This document shows positions 33,934 to 42,918 of a stretch of DNA of 64,000 nt, one piece after another. The position numbers and the translations under genes are program-made. Every line of letters starts with the position of its first letter. Position 1 is the first letter of the stretch. A model generated the notes under the pieces. The model was not told the origin of the DNA. It saw only the letters and a program-made list of their open reading frames with translations, and searched no databases. Source of the DNA: Pseudomonas sp. UBA6562 (lineage in GTDB: Bacteria > Pseudomonadota > Gammaproteobacteria > Pseudomonadales > Pseudomonadaceae); assembly GCF_002434265.1 (NCBI RefSeq), contig NZ_DJJS01000009.1:85757-149756 (forward strand). The letters run 5' to 3'.

Positions 33934-34797
33934 CTAGGCCTTTGCCTGACCGGTATTTGCCATAGCGTTTTCTTCGATCGCCAACTGCACCGCCTTGCGC
34001 CGCCGCTCTTCGGCTTGGCGGCTGAAGTACCAGACCAGGAAGGTCACCAGCGACACCGACAGCAGAATCAGACTCGCCACCGCGTTGATCTCCGGCTTCA
34101 CGCCCAGGCGCACCGCCGAGAACACTTCCATTGGCAAGGTCGTCGAACCCGGCCCGGAAACGAAGCTCGCCAGCACCAGGTCGTCCAGCGACAGCGCGAA
34201 CGACATCATGCCGCCCGCCGCCAGCGACGGTGCGATCATCGGGATGGTGATCAGCAGGAACACCTTCCACGGCCGCGCGCCCAGGTCCATCGCCGCTTCC
34301 TCGATGGAAAGATCCAGCTCGCGCAGGCGCGCCGACACCACCACGGCCACATAGGCCGCGCAGAACGTGGTGTGGGCGATCCAGATGGTGACGATGCCGC
34401 GCTCCTGCGGCCAGCCGATCATCTGCGCCATGGCCACGAACAGCAGCAACAGCGACAGGCCGGTGATCACCTCGGGCATCACCAATGGCGCGGTGACCAG
34501 GCCGCCGAACAGCGTGCGGCCCTTGAAACGCGTGATGCGCGTGAGCACGAAGGCCGCCAGCGTGCCCAGCGCCACCGCCGCCACGGCGGTGTACAGGGCG
34601 ATCTCCAGCGAGCGCATCACCGAGCCCATCAGCTGGGTGTTGTCGAGCAGGCCCACGTACCACTTCACCGACCAGCCGCCCCAGACCGTCACCAGCTTGG
34701 AGGCGTTGAACGAGTAGATCACCAGGATGACCATCGGCAGGTAGATGAACACCAGGCCCAGTACCAGCATCAGCTTCGAGAAACCGAAACGTTTCAT
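33934..34797 (-). CDS. spuH: Polyamine ABC transporter permease SpuH (PotI-like)
   Basis: A 287-residue inner-membrane permease with six predicted helices and the EAA motif IEEAAMDLGARPWKVFLLITIP. It is the last gene of spuC-D-E-F-G-H. Its start overlaps the spuG stop by 4 nt. With SpuG it forms the channel for putrescine/spermidine uptake. Confidence 0.94.
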   Translation of the reverse strand: MKRFGFSKLMLVLGLVFIYLPMVILVIYSFNASKLVTVWGGWSVKWYVGLLDNTQLMGSVMRSLEIALYTAVAAVALGTLAAFVLTRITRFKGRTLFGGLVTAPLVMPEVITGLSLLLLFVAMAQMIGWPQERGIVTIWIAHTTFCAAYVAVVVSARLRELDLSIEEAAMDLGARPWKVFLLITIPMIAPSLAAGGMMSFALSLDDLVLASFVSGPGSTTLPMEVFSAVRLGVKPEINAVASLILLSVSLVTFLVWYFSRQAEERRRKAVQLAIEENAMANTGQAKA

Positions 34798-35714
34798 GCC
34801 CTGCCCTCCAGCTCTTTGGCCTGACTACGGTTGAACAGCAAGATGGGCACGATCAGGATCGCCAGCATCACCACCGCCAGGGCGGACGCCACCGGCCAGT
34901 CGCGGTTGTTGAAGAACTCCTGCCACAGCACCTTGCCGATCATCAGGGTCTCAGGGCCGCCGAGCAGTTCGGGAATCACGAACTCGCCCACCACCGGAAT
35001 GAACACCAGCATGCAGCCGGCGACGATGCCGTTCTTCGACAGCGGCACGGTGATCTTCCAGAAGCTGTTGAAGGTGCTCGAACCCAGGTCGGACGCAGCC
35101 TCCAGCAGGCTCTGGTCGTGTTTGACCAAGTTGGCGTACAACGGCAGGATCATGAACGGCAGGTACGAATAGACCACGCCGATGTACACCGCGAGGTTGG
35201 TGTTGAGGATCTGCAACGGCTGGTCGATCAGCCCCAGCCACATCAGGAAGCTGTTGAGCAGCCCGTTGTTGCTGAGAATGCCCATCCAGGCATAGACGCG
35301 GATGAGGATGGCCGTCCAGGTCGGCATCATGATCAGCAGCAGCAGGACCGTTTGGATGTCCTTGCGCGCATTGGCGATGGCATAGGCCATCGGGTAGCCG
35401 ATCAACAGGCACAGCAGGGTACTGATGAAAGCCACCTTGAGCGAGCCGAGGTAGGCCGCCAGGTACAGTTCGTCTTCACCGAGCAGGCCGTAGTTGGCCA
35501 GGTTCAGCACGATCTGGATCTTGTCTTCGACGAAGGTATAGATCTCGGTGTAGGGCGGGATGGCGACGTCGGCTTCGGCGAAACTGATCTTCAGCACGAT
35601 GAAGAACGGCAGCATGAAGAACAGGAACAGCCACAGGAACGGCGCCCCGATGACCAGATGCCGGCCCTCCGGCACCAAGCGCTTGAAGGCTCGCTTGAGC
35701 TTGCGGATTTTCAT
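34794..35714 (-). CDS. spuG: Polyamine ABC transporter permease SpuG (PotH-like)
   Basis: A 306-residue permease starting at 35714, where the ATG overlaps the spuF stop (ATGA). Membrane helices begin at about residue 25 (FLWLFLFFMLPFFIVLKISF). The EAA-type loop is LLEAASDLGSSTFNSFWKIT. It is partner of SpuH and driven by SpuF. Confidence 0.94.
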   Translation of the reverse strand: MKIRKLKRAFKRLVPEGRHLVIGAPFLWLFLFFMLPFFIVLKISFAEADVAIPPYTEIYTFVEDKIQIVLNLANYGLLGEDELYLAAYLGSLKVAFISTLLCLLIGYPMAYAIANARKDIQTVLLLLIMMPTWTAILIRVYAWMGILSNNGLLNSFLMWLGLIDQPLQILNTNLAVYIGVVYSYLPFMILPLYANLVKHDQSLLEAASDLGSSTFNSFWKITVPLSKNGIVAGCMLVFIPVVGEFVIPELLGGPETLMIGKVLWQEFFNNRDWPVASALAVVMLAILIVPILLFNRSQAKELEGRA

Positions 35715-36853
35715 GAGCGCAGTACCACGCCGCTGTCGTCTTCCCACCACACGTACACTTCGTCGTCCCAGGTCGGCCGCGCGCCCTGACGTTCGGCGTT
35801 GGCCACGAACGACTGCACGACCTTGCCGCTGGGCAGCTTGACGTAGAACACCGAATGCCCGCCCAGGTAGGCGATATCGTGGACCTTGCCACGCGACCAG
35901 TTGTGTTCGAAGGTCGGCTGGGTGGTGGTGATCAGTAGTTTCTCGGGGCGCAAGGCGTAGGTGATGTGCTTGTCTTCCACCGAGGTGCTGACGCCGTGGC
36001 CGACGTAGATCGCACGCTCCAGCTCCGGCGAGGCGATCAGCGCGTGGCCTTCGGCATCGTCGATCACTTCACCGTCGAACAGGTTGACGTTGCCGATGAA
36101 CTCGCACACCAGACGGCTGGTGGGCGTCTCGTAGATGTCCACCGGCGAGCCGATCTGCGCGATCCAGCCCAGGTGCATAATGGCGATGCGCTGGGCCATG
36201 GTCATGGCCTCTTCCTGGTCGTGGGTGACCATGACGCAGGTCACACCGACCCGTTCGATGATCTCCACCAGTTCCAGTTGCATCTGCGAACGCAGCTTCT
36301 TGTCCAGCGCGCCCATCGGCTCGTCGAGCAACAGCAGCTTGGGGCGCTTGGCCAGCGAGCGGGCCAGGGCCACCCGCTGCCGTTGGCCGCCGGAGAGCTG
36401 GTGCGGTTTGCGCTTGGCGTACTGGGTCATGTGCACCAGCTTGAGCATCTCGGCCACGCGGGCGTCGATCTCGGCCTTGGGCATCTTGTCCTGTTGCAGG
36501 CCGAAGGCGATGTTCTGCGCCACGCTCATGTGCGGGAACAGCGCGTAGGACTGGAACATCATGTTGATCGGCCGCTCGTACGGCGGCATGTCGGTGATGT
36601 CCACGCCATCGAGGAAGATCCGCCCCTCGGTGGGGCGTTCGAAGCCGGCGAGCATGCGCAGCAGGGTCGATTTGCCGGACCCGGAACCGCCCAGCAGGGC
36701 GAAGATTTCGCCCTTGCGGATTTCCAGGGACACATCGTCCACGGCGACCGTCTCGTCGAATTTTTTCGTTACCCGGTCGATCTTGACCAGCACCTGCTTG
36801 GGCTGCTGGGCGCCTTCGAGGGCTTTCTTGTGGGCGCCGGAGGCGAGTGGCAT
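35711..36853 (-). CDS. spuF: Polyamine ABC transporter ATP-binding protein SpuF (PotG-like)
   Basis: A 380-residue ATPase with Walker A GGSGSGKST (about 54-62), signature LSGGQRQRVALARS and Walker B LLLLDEPMGALDKKL. A C-terminal TOBE domain is present. A GC-rich hairpin separates it from spuE. It energises SpuG/SpuH. Confidence 0.95.
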   Translation of the reverse strand: MPLASGAHKKALEGAQQPKQVLVKIDRVTKKFDETVAVDDVSLEIRKGEIFALLGGSGSGKSTLLRMLAGFERPTEGRIFLDGVDITDMPPYERPINMMFQSYALFPHMSVAQNIAFGLQQDKMPKAEIDARVAEMLKLVHMTQYAKRKPHQLSGGQRQRVALARSLAKRPKLLLLDEPMGALDKKLRSQMQLELVEIIERVGVTCVMVTHDQEEAMTMAQRIAIMHLGWIAQIGSPVDIYETPTSRLVCEFIGNVNLFDGEVIDDAEGHALIASPELERAIYVGHGVSTSVEDKHITYALRPEKLLITTTQPTFEHNWSRGKVHDIAYLGGHSVFYVKLPSGKVVQSFVANAERQGARPTWDDEVYVWWEDDSGVVLRS

Positions 36854-36880
36854 GGATGGAAACTCCCAACAGGATGTGAC

Positions 36881-36903
36881 GGCCCGCCACTTCAGGGCGG
36901 GCC
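36881..36903 (-). other. Stem-loop immediately after spuE
   Basis: GGCCCGCC (36881-36888) pairs with GGCGGGCC (36896-36903) around a 7-nt loop, 8 nt past the spuE stop and before spuF. There is no T-run. Likely role: mRNA 3'-end stabiliser that raises binding-protein yield over the membrane components. Confidence 0.6.
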
Positions 36904-36910
36904 CAGAGGG

Positions 36911-38005
36911 TTACTTGCCCGACTTGACCTTGGTCCAGCTGCGGGTCATCAGACGTTGCACCTTGGGGGGCAACTCGGCGTTGACGAACATCTTGTCCAG
37001 CACATCCTGCGCCGGGTATACGGCAGGGTCGGTGGCCACCGTCTGGTCCATCAGGGCCTTGGCCTTGAGGTTGGGGTTGGCGTAGCCGACATAGTCGCTC
37101 ACCTGCGCGATCACTTCGGGTTCGAGCAGGTAGTTGATCAGGGCATGGGCCTGTTCGGTATTGCGCGCGTCCTTGGGGATCGCCAGCACGTCGAACCACA
37201 GGTTGCCGCCTTCCTTGGGGATGGCGTAGGCCAGGTGTACGCCCTTCTTGGCTTCTTCGGCACGGGACTTGGCCTGGAACACGTCGCCGGAGAAACCGGC
37301 GGCCACGCAGATGTCGCCGTTGGCGAGGTCCGTGATGTATTTCGAGGAGTGGAAATAGGTCACGTACGGACGCACGGCCAGCAGTTTCTTCTCGGCGGCC
37401 TGATAGTCCTTGGCATTGCTGCTGTTGGGGTCCAGGCCCATGTAGTTGAGCACGGCCGGCAGCATTTCGTCGGCCGAGTCGAGGAAGGCGACCCCGCACT
37501 GCGAGAGCTTCTTCATGTTTTCCGGCTCGAACAGCATGGCCCAGGAGTCGATCTTGTCGACGCCGAGCACGGCCTTGACCTTGTCGACGTTGTAGCCGAT
37601 GCCGTTGGTGCCCCACAGATAGGGCACGGCGTATTGGTTGCCGGGGTCGTTCTTCTCCAGACGCTTCATCAGCGACGGATCGAGGTTGGCATAGTTGGGC
37701 AGCAGGTTGCGGTCGAGCTTCTGGAACGCGCCCGCCTTGATCTGCTTGCCGAGGAAATGGTTGGACGGCACCACTACGTCATAGCCAGTGCGGCCGGCCA
37801 GCAGTTTGCCTTCCAGGGTTTCGTTGGAGTCGAACACGTCCTGCACCGGCTTGATGCCGGTCGCCTTTTCGAAGTCCGCCAACGTGGTCGGCCCGATGTA
37901 GTCGGACCAGTTGTACAGGTGTACCGTGCCCGCCGCTTGGACGCTGCATGCCAGCGTCAGCCCCGCGCCGGCCATCAGGGCCTTGCGCAACATGGAAATA
38001 GACAA
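36911..38005 (-). CDS. spuE: Periplasmic polyamine-binding protein SpuE-like
   Basis: A 364-residue solute-binding protein of the PotF family. The TTG at 38005 is favoured because GAGGA lies 8 nt upstream; an ATG four codons in lacks one. The signal peptide ends SVQA before AGTVHLYNWSDYIGP. Blocks such as GNQYAVPYLWGTNGIGYNV and LFEPENMKKLSQCGVAF match P. aeruginosa SpuE, a spermidine binder; specificity here is inferred. It is a paralogue of the gene that follows upstream (spuD). Confidence 0.92.
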   Translation of the reverse strand: MSISMLRKALMAGAGLTLACSVQAAGTVHLYNWSDYIGPTTLADFEKATGIKPVQDVFDSNETLEGKLLAGRTGYDVVVPSNHFLGKQIKAGAFQKLDRNLLPNYANLDPSLMKRLEKNDPGNQYAVPYLWGTNGIGYNVDKVKAVLGVDKIDSWAMLFEPENMKKLSQCGVAFLDSADEMLPAVLNYMGLDPNSSNAKDYQAAEKKLLAVRPYVTYFHSSKYITDLANGDICVAAGFSGDVFQAKSRAEEAKKGVHLAYAIPKEGGNLWFDVLAIPKDARNTEQAHALINYLLEPEVIAQVSDYVGYANPNLKAKALMDQTVATDPAVYPAQDVLDKMFVNAELPPKVQRLMTRSWTKVKSGK

Positions 38006-38127
38006 GTGGGTGGTCCTCGCAAAGTGTGCCTGGGGTCACGGCGAACGCATCCGCGCAGGCTAAACCGGCGCGCAACTTACCTGTGTAGGCTGGCTGCCGC
38101 AATGTTCATGTGCCTTGCTCACCGCTC

Positions 38128-38147
38128 GGGCCGGAAAAGCCCGGCCC
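38128..38147 (-). other. Stem-loop immediately after spuD
   Basis: GGGCCGG (38128-38134) pairs with CCGGCCC (38141-38147), loop AAAAGC, about 18 nt past the spuD stop. Same layout as the hairpin after spuE. Confidence 0.6.
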
Positions 38148-38165
38148 AGAGGGTGCCCAACGGGC

Positions 38166-39263
38166 CTACTTGCCCGATTTGATCTTGGTCCAGCTGCGGG
38201 TCATCAGGCGCAGGGTGGGTTGGTCCTGGTCGCTGATCGCGTAGAGGTGCTTTTTCACGTCAGCCGACGGATAGATGCTTGCATCGCTGGTGATGTCCTT
38301 GTCCACCAACGGGGTCGCGGCCTTGTTGCCGTTCGGGAAGCGTACGGCGTTGGTGATTTCGGCCATGATTTCCGGCTGCATCAGGAAGTCCATGAACTTA
38401 TAGGCGGCCTCGACGTTTTCGGCATCCTTGGGGATGGCGACCATGTCGTAGAAGGTGCCGGCGCCTTCCTTGGGAATGCTGTAGGCCAGCTTGACCTTGT
38501 CGCCCGCTTCGTGGGCGCGGGTCTTGGCCTGCTCCAGGTCGCCCGAATAGCCGACCGCCACGCACAGGTTGCCGTTGGCCAGGTCCGAGATGTACTTGGA
38601 AGAGTGGAAGTAGGCCACCGATGGGCGAATGCTCAGGAACAGGTCTTCGGCCGCTTTGAGGTCGGCCTTGTCCTTGCTGTCGGTCGGTTTGCCCAGGTAA
38701 TGCAGCGCGGCCGGGATCATCTCGGTCGGCGCATCGAGGAAGCTCACGCCGCAGCTTTTGAGCTTGGCGATGTTCTCGGGCTTGAACACCACGTCCCACG
38801 AATCGATCTTGTCCACGCCCAGCGCGGCCTTGACCTTCTCCGGGTTGTAGCCGATGCCGATCGAACCCCACATGTACGGGAAGGCGTGCTGGTTGCCCTT
38901 GTCGCTGGCGTCACCGACGGCCTTGAGCAGGTCTTCGTCGAGGTTCTTCCAGTTCGGCAGCTTGGACTTGTCCAGCTCCTGATAGACGCCGGCCTTGATC
39001 TGCTTGGCCAGGAAGTTGTTCGACGGCACCACGATGTCGTAGCCCGACTTGCCCGCCAGCAGCTTGGCTTCGAGGGTCTCGTTGCTGTCGAACACGTCGT
39101 ACACGACCTTGATGCCGCTCTGCTTCTCGAACTTGGCCACGGTGTCGGCGGCGATGTAGTCGGACCAGTTGTAGACGTGCAGCACCTTGTCGTCCGCCAT
39201 GGCGGCGGTGGCCACGGCACCCATCAGGGAAGCGGCCAGCAGCGTCTTGCCCATTTTCTTCAT
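38166..39263 (-). CDS. spuD: Periplasmic polyamine-binding protein SpuD-like
   Basis: A 365-residue PotF-family binding protein. The signal peptide ends AAMA before DDKVLHVYNWSDYIAADT. It shares DVFDSNETLEAKLLAGKSGYD, FHSSKYISDLANGNLC and the C-terminal RLMTRSWTKIKSGK with its neighbour spuE, pointing to tandem duplication. In P. aeruginosa SpuD prefers putrescine; that assignment is by position. It is preceded by a 260-bp gap holding a perfect 32-bp palindrome. Confidence 0.92.
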   Translation of the reverse strand: MKKMGKTLLAASLMGAVATAAMADDKVLHVYNWSDYIAADTVAKFEKQSGIKVVYDVFDSNETLEAKLLAGKSGYDIVVPSNNFLAKQIKAGVYQELDKSKLPNWKNLDEDLLKAVGDASDKGNQHAFPYMWGSIGIGYNPEKVKAALGVDKIDSWDVVFKPENIAKLKSCGVSFLDAPTEMIPAALHYLGKPTDSKDKADLKAAEDLFLSIRPSVAYFHSSKYISDLANGNLCVAVGYSGDLEQAKTRAHEAGDKVKLAYSIPKEGAGTFYDMVAIPKDAENVEAAYKFMDFLMQPEIMAEITNAVRFPNGNKAATPLVDKDITSDASIYPSADVKKHLYAISDQDQPTLRLMTRSWTKIKSGK

Positions 39264-39360
39264 GTGTAGTGCTCCAGATTTTTTGTCGTGTTCAGTGGTT
39301 CAACAGCCCTACGTCACCAGGTGTTGCCCGAAAAGACGCCGAGCGAGGGTCGGAGTGGCT

Positions 39361-39392
39361 CGAAGCTAGGCGCATCGATGCGCCTAGCTTCG
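39361..39392. other. Perfect 32-bp palindrome between spuC and spuD
   Basis: CGAAGCTAGGCGCATC is followed directly by its exact reverse complement (39377-39392), with no spacer. It lies 132 nt past the spuC stop and about 98 nt before the spuD start. It could be a regulator site, a cruciform or a transcript-end hairpin. The rest of 39264-39524 holds no gene. Confidence 0.85.
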
Positions 39393-39524
39393 TATTTACC
39401 AACCTTCATTCGGCGCTTTTCTTACAGACATAGTCTGGCAAGTTAACCAGCGCCGTTTCAACCAAGACGGGCAATCCAAGCGGTTAGTGCCATTTCGCTG
39501 AGCGCTGCCCGAAAAAGCCTGGCT

Positions 39525-40886
39525 TCAATTGAGCGCTTGCAAGGTCAGGTCCAGGCACTTGCGCGCCTTCTCGACCAGTTCGTCGATCTCGGCATGGCTG
39601 ATCACCAGCGGCGGCGCGATGATCATGGTGTCGCCCACGGCGCGCATGATCAGCCCATTGTCGAAACAGAAGTTGCGGCAGATCATCCCGGCTTCCTGAC
39701 CCTCGTAGCGGCTGCGCGTGGCCTTGTCCTTGACCAGCTCGATGGCGCCGAGCAGGCCCAGGCCGCGGACTTCGCCCACCAGGGGGTGGTCCTGCAGTTC
39801 ACGCAGACGTTTCTGCAAATACGGTGCCGCTTCGCTGCAGGCGTTTTCGATGATCTTCTCATCGCGCAGGATGCGCAGGTTTTCCAGGCCCACGGCGGCG
39901 GCCACCGGATGGCCGGAGTAGGTGAAGCCGTGGTTGAAGTCGCCGCCTTCGCTGATCACTTTGGCCACCTCGTCGCGCACGATCACCCCGCCCATGGGGA
40001 TGTAGCCGGAAGTGAGGCCCTTGGCGATGGTCATCAGGTCGGGCTTGAGGCCGTAATAGTCGGAGCCGAACCACTCGCCGGTGCGGCCGAAACCGCAGAT
40101 CACTTCGTCGGCCACGAACAGGATGTCGTAGCGGGCGAGGATTTCCTTGATCTTCGGCCAGTAGGTGTCGGGCGGAATGATCACCCCGCCCGCGCCCTGG
40201 ATCGGCTCGGCGATGAAGGCCGCGACGTTGTCTTCGCCCACTTCGAGGATTTTCTGCTCGAGCTGCTCGGCGGCCCAGGTGCCGAAAGCCTCCGGCGTCA
40301 TGTCGCCGCCTTCGCCGAACCAATACGGCTGCGCGATGTGCACGATGCCGGGAATCGGCAGGCCGCCCTGGGCATGCATGCCGCTCATGCCGCCCAGGCT
40401 CGCGCCGGCCACGGTCGAGCCGTGGTAGCCGTTGACTCGGCCGATCAGGGTCTGCTTGTGCGGCTTGCCCTTGAGCGCCCAGTAGTGGCGGACCATCCGC
40501 AGTACGGTGTCGTTGCCTTCGGAACCGGAGCCGGTGAAGAACACGTGGCTCATGCCGGCCGGCGCCACCTCGGTGATGGCCTTGGCCAGTTCCAGCGCCG
40601 GCGGGTGGGCGGTCTGGAAGAACAGGTTGTAGTACGGCAGTTCGCGCATCTGCTTTTCGGCGGCCTGCACCAGCTCTTCGCGGCCGTACCCGACGGCGAC
40701 GCACCACAGCCCGGCCATGCCGTCGAGGATCTGCCGGCCTTCGCTGTCCCACAAGTGCACGCCCTTGGCCTTGGTGATGATGCGCGGGCCCTTGGCCTTC
40801 AGCTGCTTGTAGTCGCTGAAGGGCGCCAGGTGGTGCTCGCCGCTCAAGGCTTGCCATTCACGGGTTTGCGGGTTGACGACGCTCAT
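39525..40886 (-). CDS. spuC: Polyamine:pyruvate aminotransferase SpuC
   Basis: A 453-residue class III PLP aminotransferase that moves the terminal amino group of putrescine (and related polyamines) to pyruvate, yielding 4-aminobutanal and alanine. The ATG at 40886 (MSVVNPQTREWQ) has GGAGAAG just upstream and matches the P. putida protein; an ATG four codons earlier is possible. The PLP lysine is about residue 289 in MTIAKGLTSG, and FVADEVICGFGRTG holds the cofactor Asp. It lies between spuB (46 nt upstream) and spuD. Confidence 0.96.
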   Translation of the reverse strand: MSVVNPQTREWQALSGEHHLAPFSDYKQLKAKGPRIITKAKGVHLWDSEGRQILDGMAGLWCVAVGYGREELVQAAEKQMRELPYYNLFFQTAHPPALELAKAITEVAPAGMSHVFFTGSGSEGNDTVLRMVRHYWALKGKPHKQTLIGRVNGYHGSTVAGASLGGMSGMHAQGGLPIPGIVHIAQPYWFGEGGDMTPEAFGTWAAEQLEQKILEVGEDNVAAFIAEPIQGAGGVIIPPDTYWPKIKEILARYDILFVADEVICGFGRTGEWFGSDYYGLKPDLMTIAKGLTSGYIPMGGVIVRDEVAKVISEGGDFNHGFTYSGHPVAAAVGLENLRILRDEKIIENACSEAAPYLQKRLRELQDHPLVGEVRGLGLLGAIELVKDKATRSRYEGQEAGMICRNFCFDNGLIMRAVGDTMIIAPPLVISHAEIDELVEKARKCLDLTLQALN

Positions 40887-40932
40887 GTGCTTCTCCATTG
40901 GGCCACGGGCCGCCGCAGCGGCCCAGGATTGA

Positions 40933-42291
40933 TCAGACTGCGAACAGCAGGAACTCACGCTCCCAGGAACTGATGACGCGTTTGAAGTTTTCGTGCTCCG
41001 CGCGCTTGGTGGCGACGTAGCCGGCGATGAATTTCTTGCCCAGGTACTGCTCCAGGGCACGGCTGTTTTCCATGCGCTCCAGGGCATCTTCGATGGTCAG
41101 CGGCAGGCGCAGGTTGCGCCGCTCGTAGCCGCGGCCCACCACCGGGGCGCTGGCCTCGATGCCCTCGACCATGCCGATGTAGCCGCACAGCAGGCTGGCG
41201 GCGATGGCCAGGTAGGGGTTGGCATCGGCGCCGGGCAGGCGGTTCTCGACGCGGCGGTTCTGCGGCGTGGCATCCGGCACGCGCAAGCCGACGGTGCGGT
41301 TCTCTTCGCCCCACTCGACGTTCACCGGCGCCGAGGTGTCGGGCAGGAAACGGCGGAACGAGTTGACGTTGGGCGCGAACAGCGGCAGCGCTTCGGGAAT
41401 GAATTTCTGCAGGCCGCCGATGTGGTTGAGGAACAGCGCGCTCATGCTGCCGTCGTCGTTGGCGAAGATGTTCTTGCCGGTGGCGAGGTCGATCACGCTC
41501 TGGTGCAGGTGCATGGCACTGCCTGGCTCGCCGGTCATGGGCTTGGCCATGAAGGTCGCGGCCACGTTGTGCTTGAGTGCGGCCTCGCGCATGGTGCGTT
41601 TGAACACCAGGATCTGGTCGGCCAGGTGCAGCGCGTCGCCGTGACGGAAGTTGATCTCCATCTGCGCGGTGCCGTCTTCGTGGATCAGCGTGTCGAGGTC
41701 CAGCTCCTGCAATTCGCACCAGTCGTAGACATCTTCGAACAGCGGGTCGAACTCGTTGGCGGCCTCGATGGAGAACGACTGCCGACCGGTTTCCGGGCGC
41801 CCGGAGCGGCCGACCGGCGGCTGCAACGGGAAGTCCGGGTCTTCGGCGCGCTTGGTCAGGTAGAACTCCATCTCCGGCGCGACGATGGGCTGCCAACCTT
41901 TGTCGGCGTAGAGCTTGAGCACCTTCTTCAAGACGTTGCGCGGCGACAGCTCGATCGGGTTGCCTTTCTTGTCGTAGGTGTCGTGGATCACCTGGGCGGT
42001 GGGTTCGATGGCCCAGGGCACGAGGTAGACGGCGCTCTCGTCGGGGCGGCAGATCATGTCGATGTCGGCCGGGTCGAGCAGTTCGTAATAGATGTCGTCG
42101 TCGACGTAATCGCCGGTCACCGTCTGCAGCAATACGCTCTCGGGCAGACGCATGCCTTTTTCGGCGATGAACTTGTTGGTGGGTGAAATCTTGCCGCGGG
42201 TAATACCGGTCAGGTCGCTGATCAGGCATTCGACTTCGGTGATCTTGTGTTCTTTCAACCAATCGGTGAGCTGGTCGAGGTTGTTACTCAT
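40933..42291 (-). CDS. spuB: Glutamate-polyamine ligase, glutamine synthetase family (SpuB-like)
   Basis: A 452-residue glutamine-synthetase homologue that joins glutamate to putrescine or other polyamines with ATP, opening the gamma-glutamylation route. The N-terminal beta-grasp domain (LTGITRGKISP) precedes the catalytic domain, with metal/ATP motifs VAPEMEFYL, MEINFRHGDAL, GSAMHLHQS, and NRTVGLRVP near 330. The N-terminus MSNNLDQLTDWLKEHKITEVECL is that of P. aeruginosa SpuB. It heads the leftward spu operon. spuA (the gamma-glutamyl hydrolase in the P. aeruginosa cluster) is absent here. Confidence 0.92.
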   Translation of the reverse strand: MSNNLDQLTDWLKEHKITEVECLISDLTGITRGKISPTNKFIAEKGMRLPESVLLQTVTGDYVDDDIYYELLDPADIDMICRPDESAVYLVPWAIEPTAQVIHDTYDKKGNPIELSPRNVLKKVLKLYADKGWQPIVAPEMEFYLTKRAEDPDFPLQPPVGRSGRPETGRQSFSIEAANEFDPLFEDVYDWCELQELDLDTLIHEDGTAQMEINFRHGDALHLADQILVFKRTMREAALKHNVAATFMAKPMTGEPGSAMHLHQSVIDLATGKNIFANDDGSMSALFLNHIGGLQKFIPEALPLFAPNVNSFRRFLPDTSAPVNVEWGEENRTVGLRVPDATPQNRRVENRLPGADANPYLAIAASLLCGYIGMVEGIEASAPVVGRGYERRNLRLPLTIEDALERMENSRALEQYLGKKFIAGYVATKRAEHENFKRVISSWEREFLLFAV

Positions 42292-42918
42292 AAATACCTC
42301 AGAGGATGGTATGACCCGGCGAATACGCGCAGGGTGGGGTCATGCGGCTGCAGGCGAAGGCCGGCACGATGCATCAGACCGCCTGGACGGGCCTGCGTTT
42401 TGATTCTGGCTGTACTGCATGGCTAAAGCAAAACGGCCTGCATGACGGGCCATCGTCGAGGTAGTGCCTGTGGGCAGAGGGAAAGCGCATGCCCTCGATG
42501 CGAGGCGAGCGAGTGGCAACGTCAACTATTGTGGTCAGTGCGCAGCGCATTGGCGCTCGTCTGGCAACGGTGCCGCCGCATACGTGCCAGCCCGCTGCCG
42601 ACGATGGGCAGACGGATTTTTCAGGTCGACGGGAGCGGACCATGACACCCTCGTATTGTTCTGTTCTGGGTGAGTCGGAGCTTAGCGGTGTCCATTTTTT
42701 TATACAACTGCCCTGTAAAAAATAGAATACGCCGAGGGCGCTATATCCGTTCTCGACTAAAATGGCACATAATGCCGAGCCCCAAATTGCAGCAAATCTG
42801 CCGTAGATGAGCCATTTCAGGGCGTCAGGGGCCTGGCTTGACTTGGTAAACGCTTTGCGATTGACTGAGTTGGCAAGCCCCCCTTGATTGATATTTTTAA
42901 CAACAAAGGTGTTGCATC
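42292..42918. other. Divergent promoter region spuB / spuI-like gene
   Basis: 627 bp without a credible ORF, unusually long for this window. It must carry control regions for both polyamine glutamylation genes. The right third is AT-richer (TTTTTTTATACAA near 42695, GATATTTTTAACAAC near 42890) and holds a candidate sigma-54 site at 42844. I could not identify operator repeats with confidence. Confidence 0.6.
42844..42858 (+). promoter_or_regulatory. Candidate sigma-54 (-24/-12) promoter for the spuI-like gene
   Basis: TGGTAA-ACGCT-TTGC: the -12 TTGC is perfect, the -24 box matches TGGCAC at four of six positions, and GG-GC spacing is the required 10 nt. The start codon is 60 bp downstream. 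Nitrogen-linked control would suit a polyamine ligase, but this is a sequence match only. Confidence 0.4.

Noticed and set aside
42763..42776. TGGCACATAATGCC as a sigma-54 promoter upstream of the spuI-like gene
   Set aside because: The -24 box is perfect, but GG to GC spacing is 8 nt instead of the required 10, so RpoN would not be expected to use it. The site at 42844 fits better.
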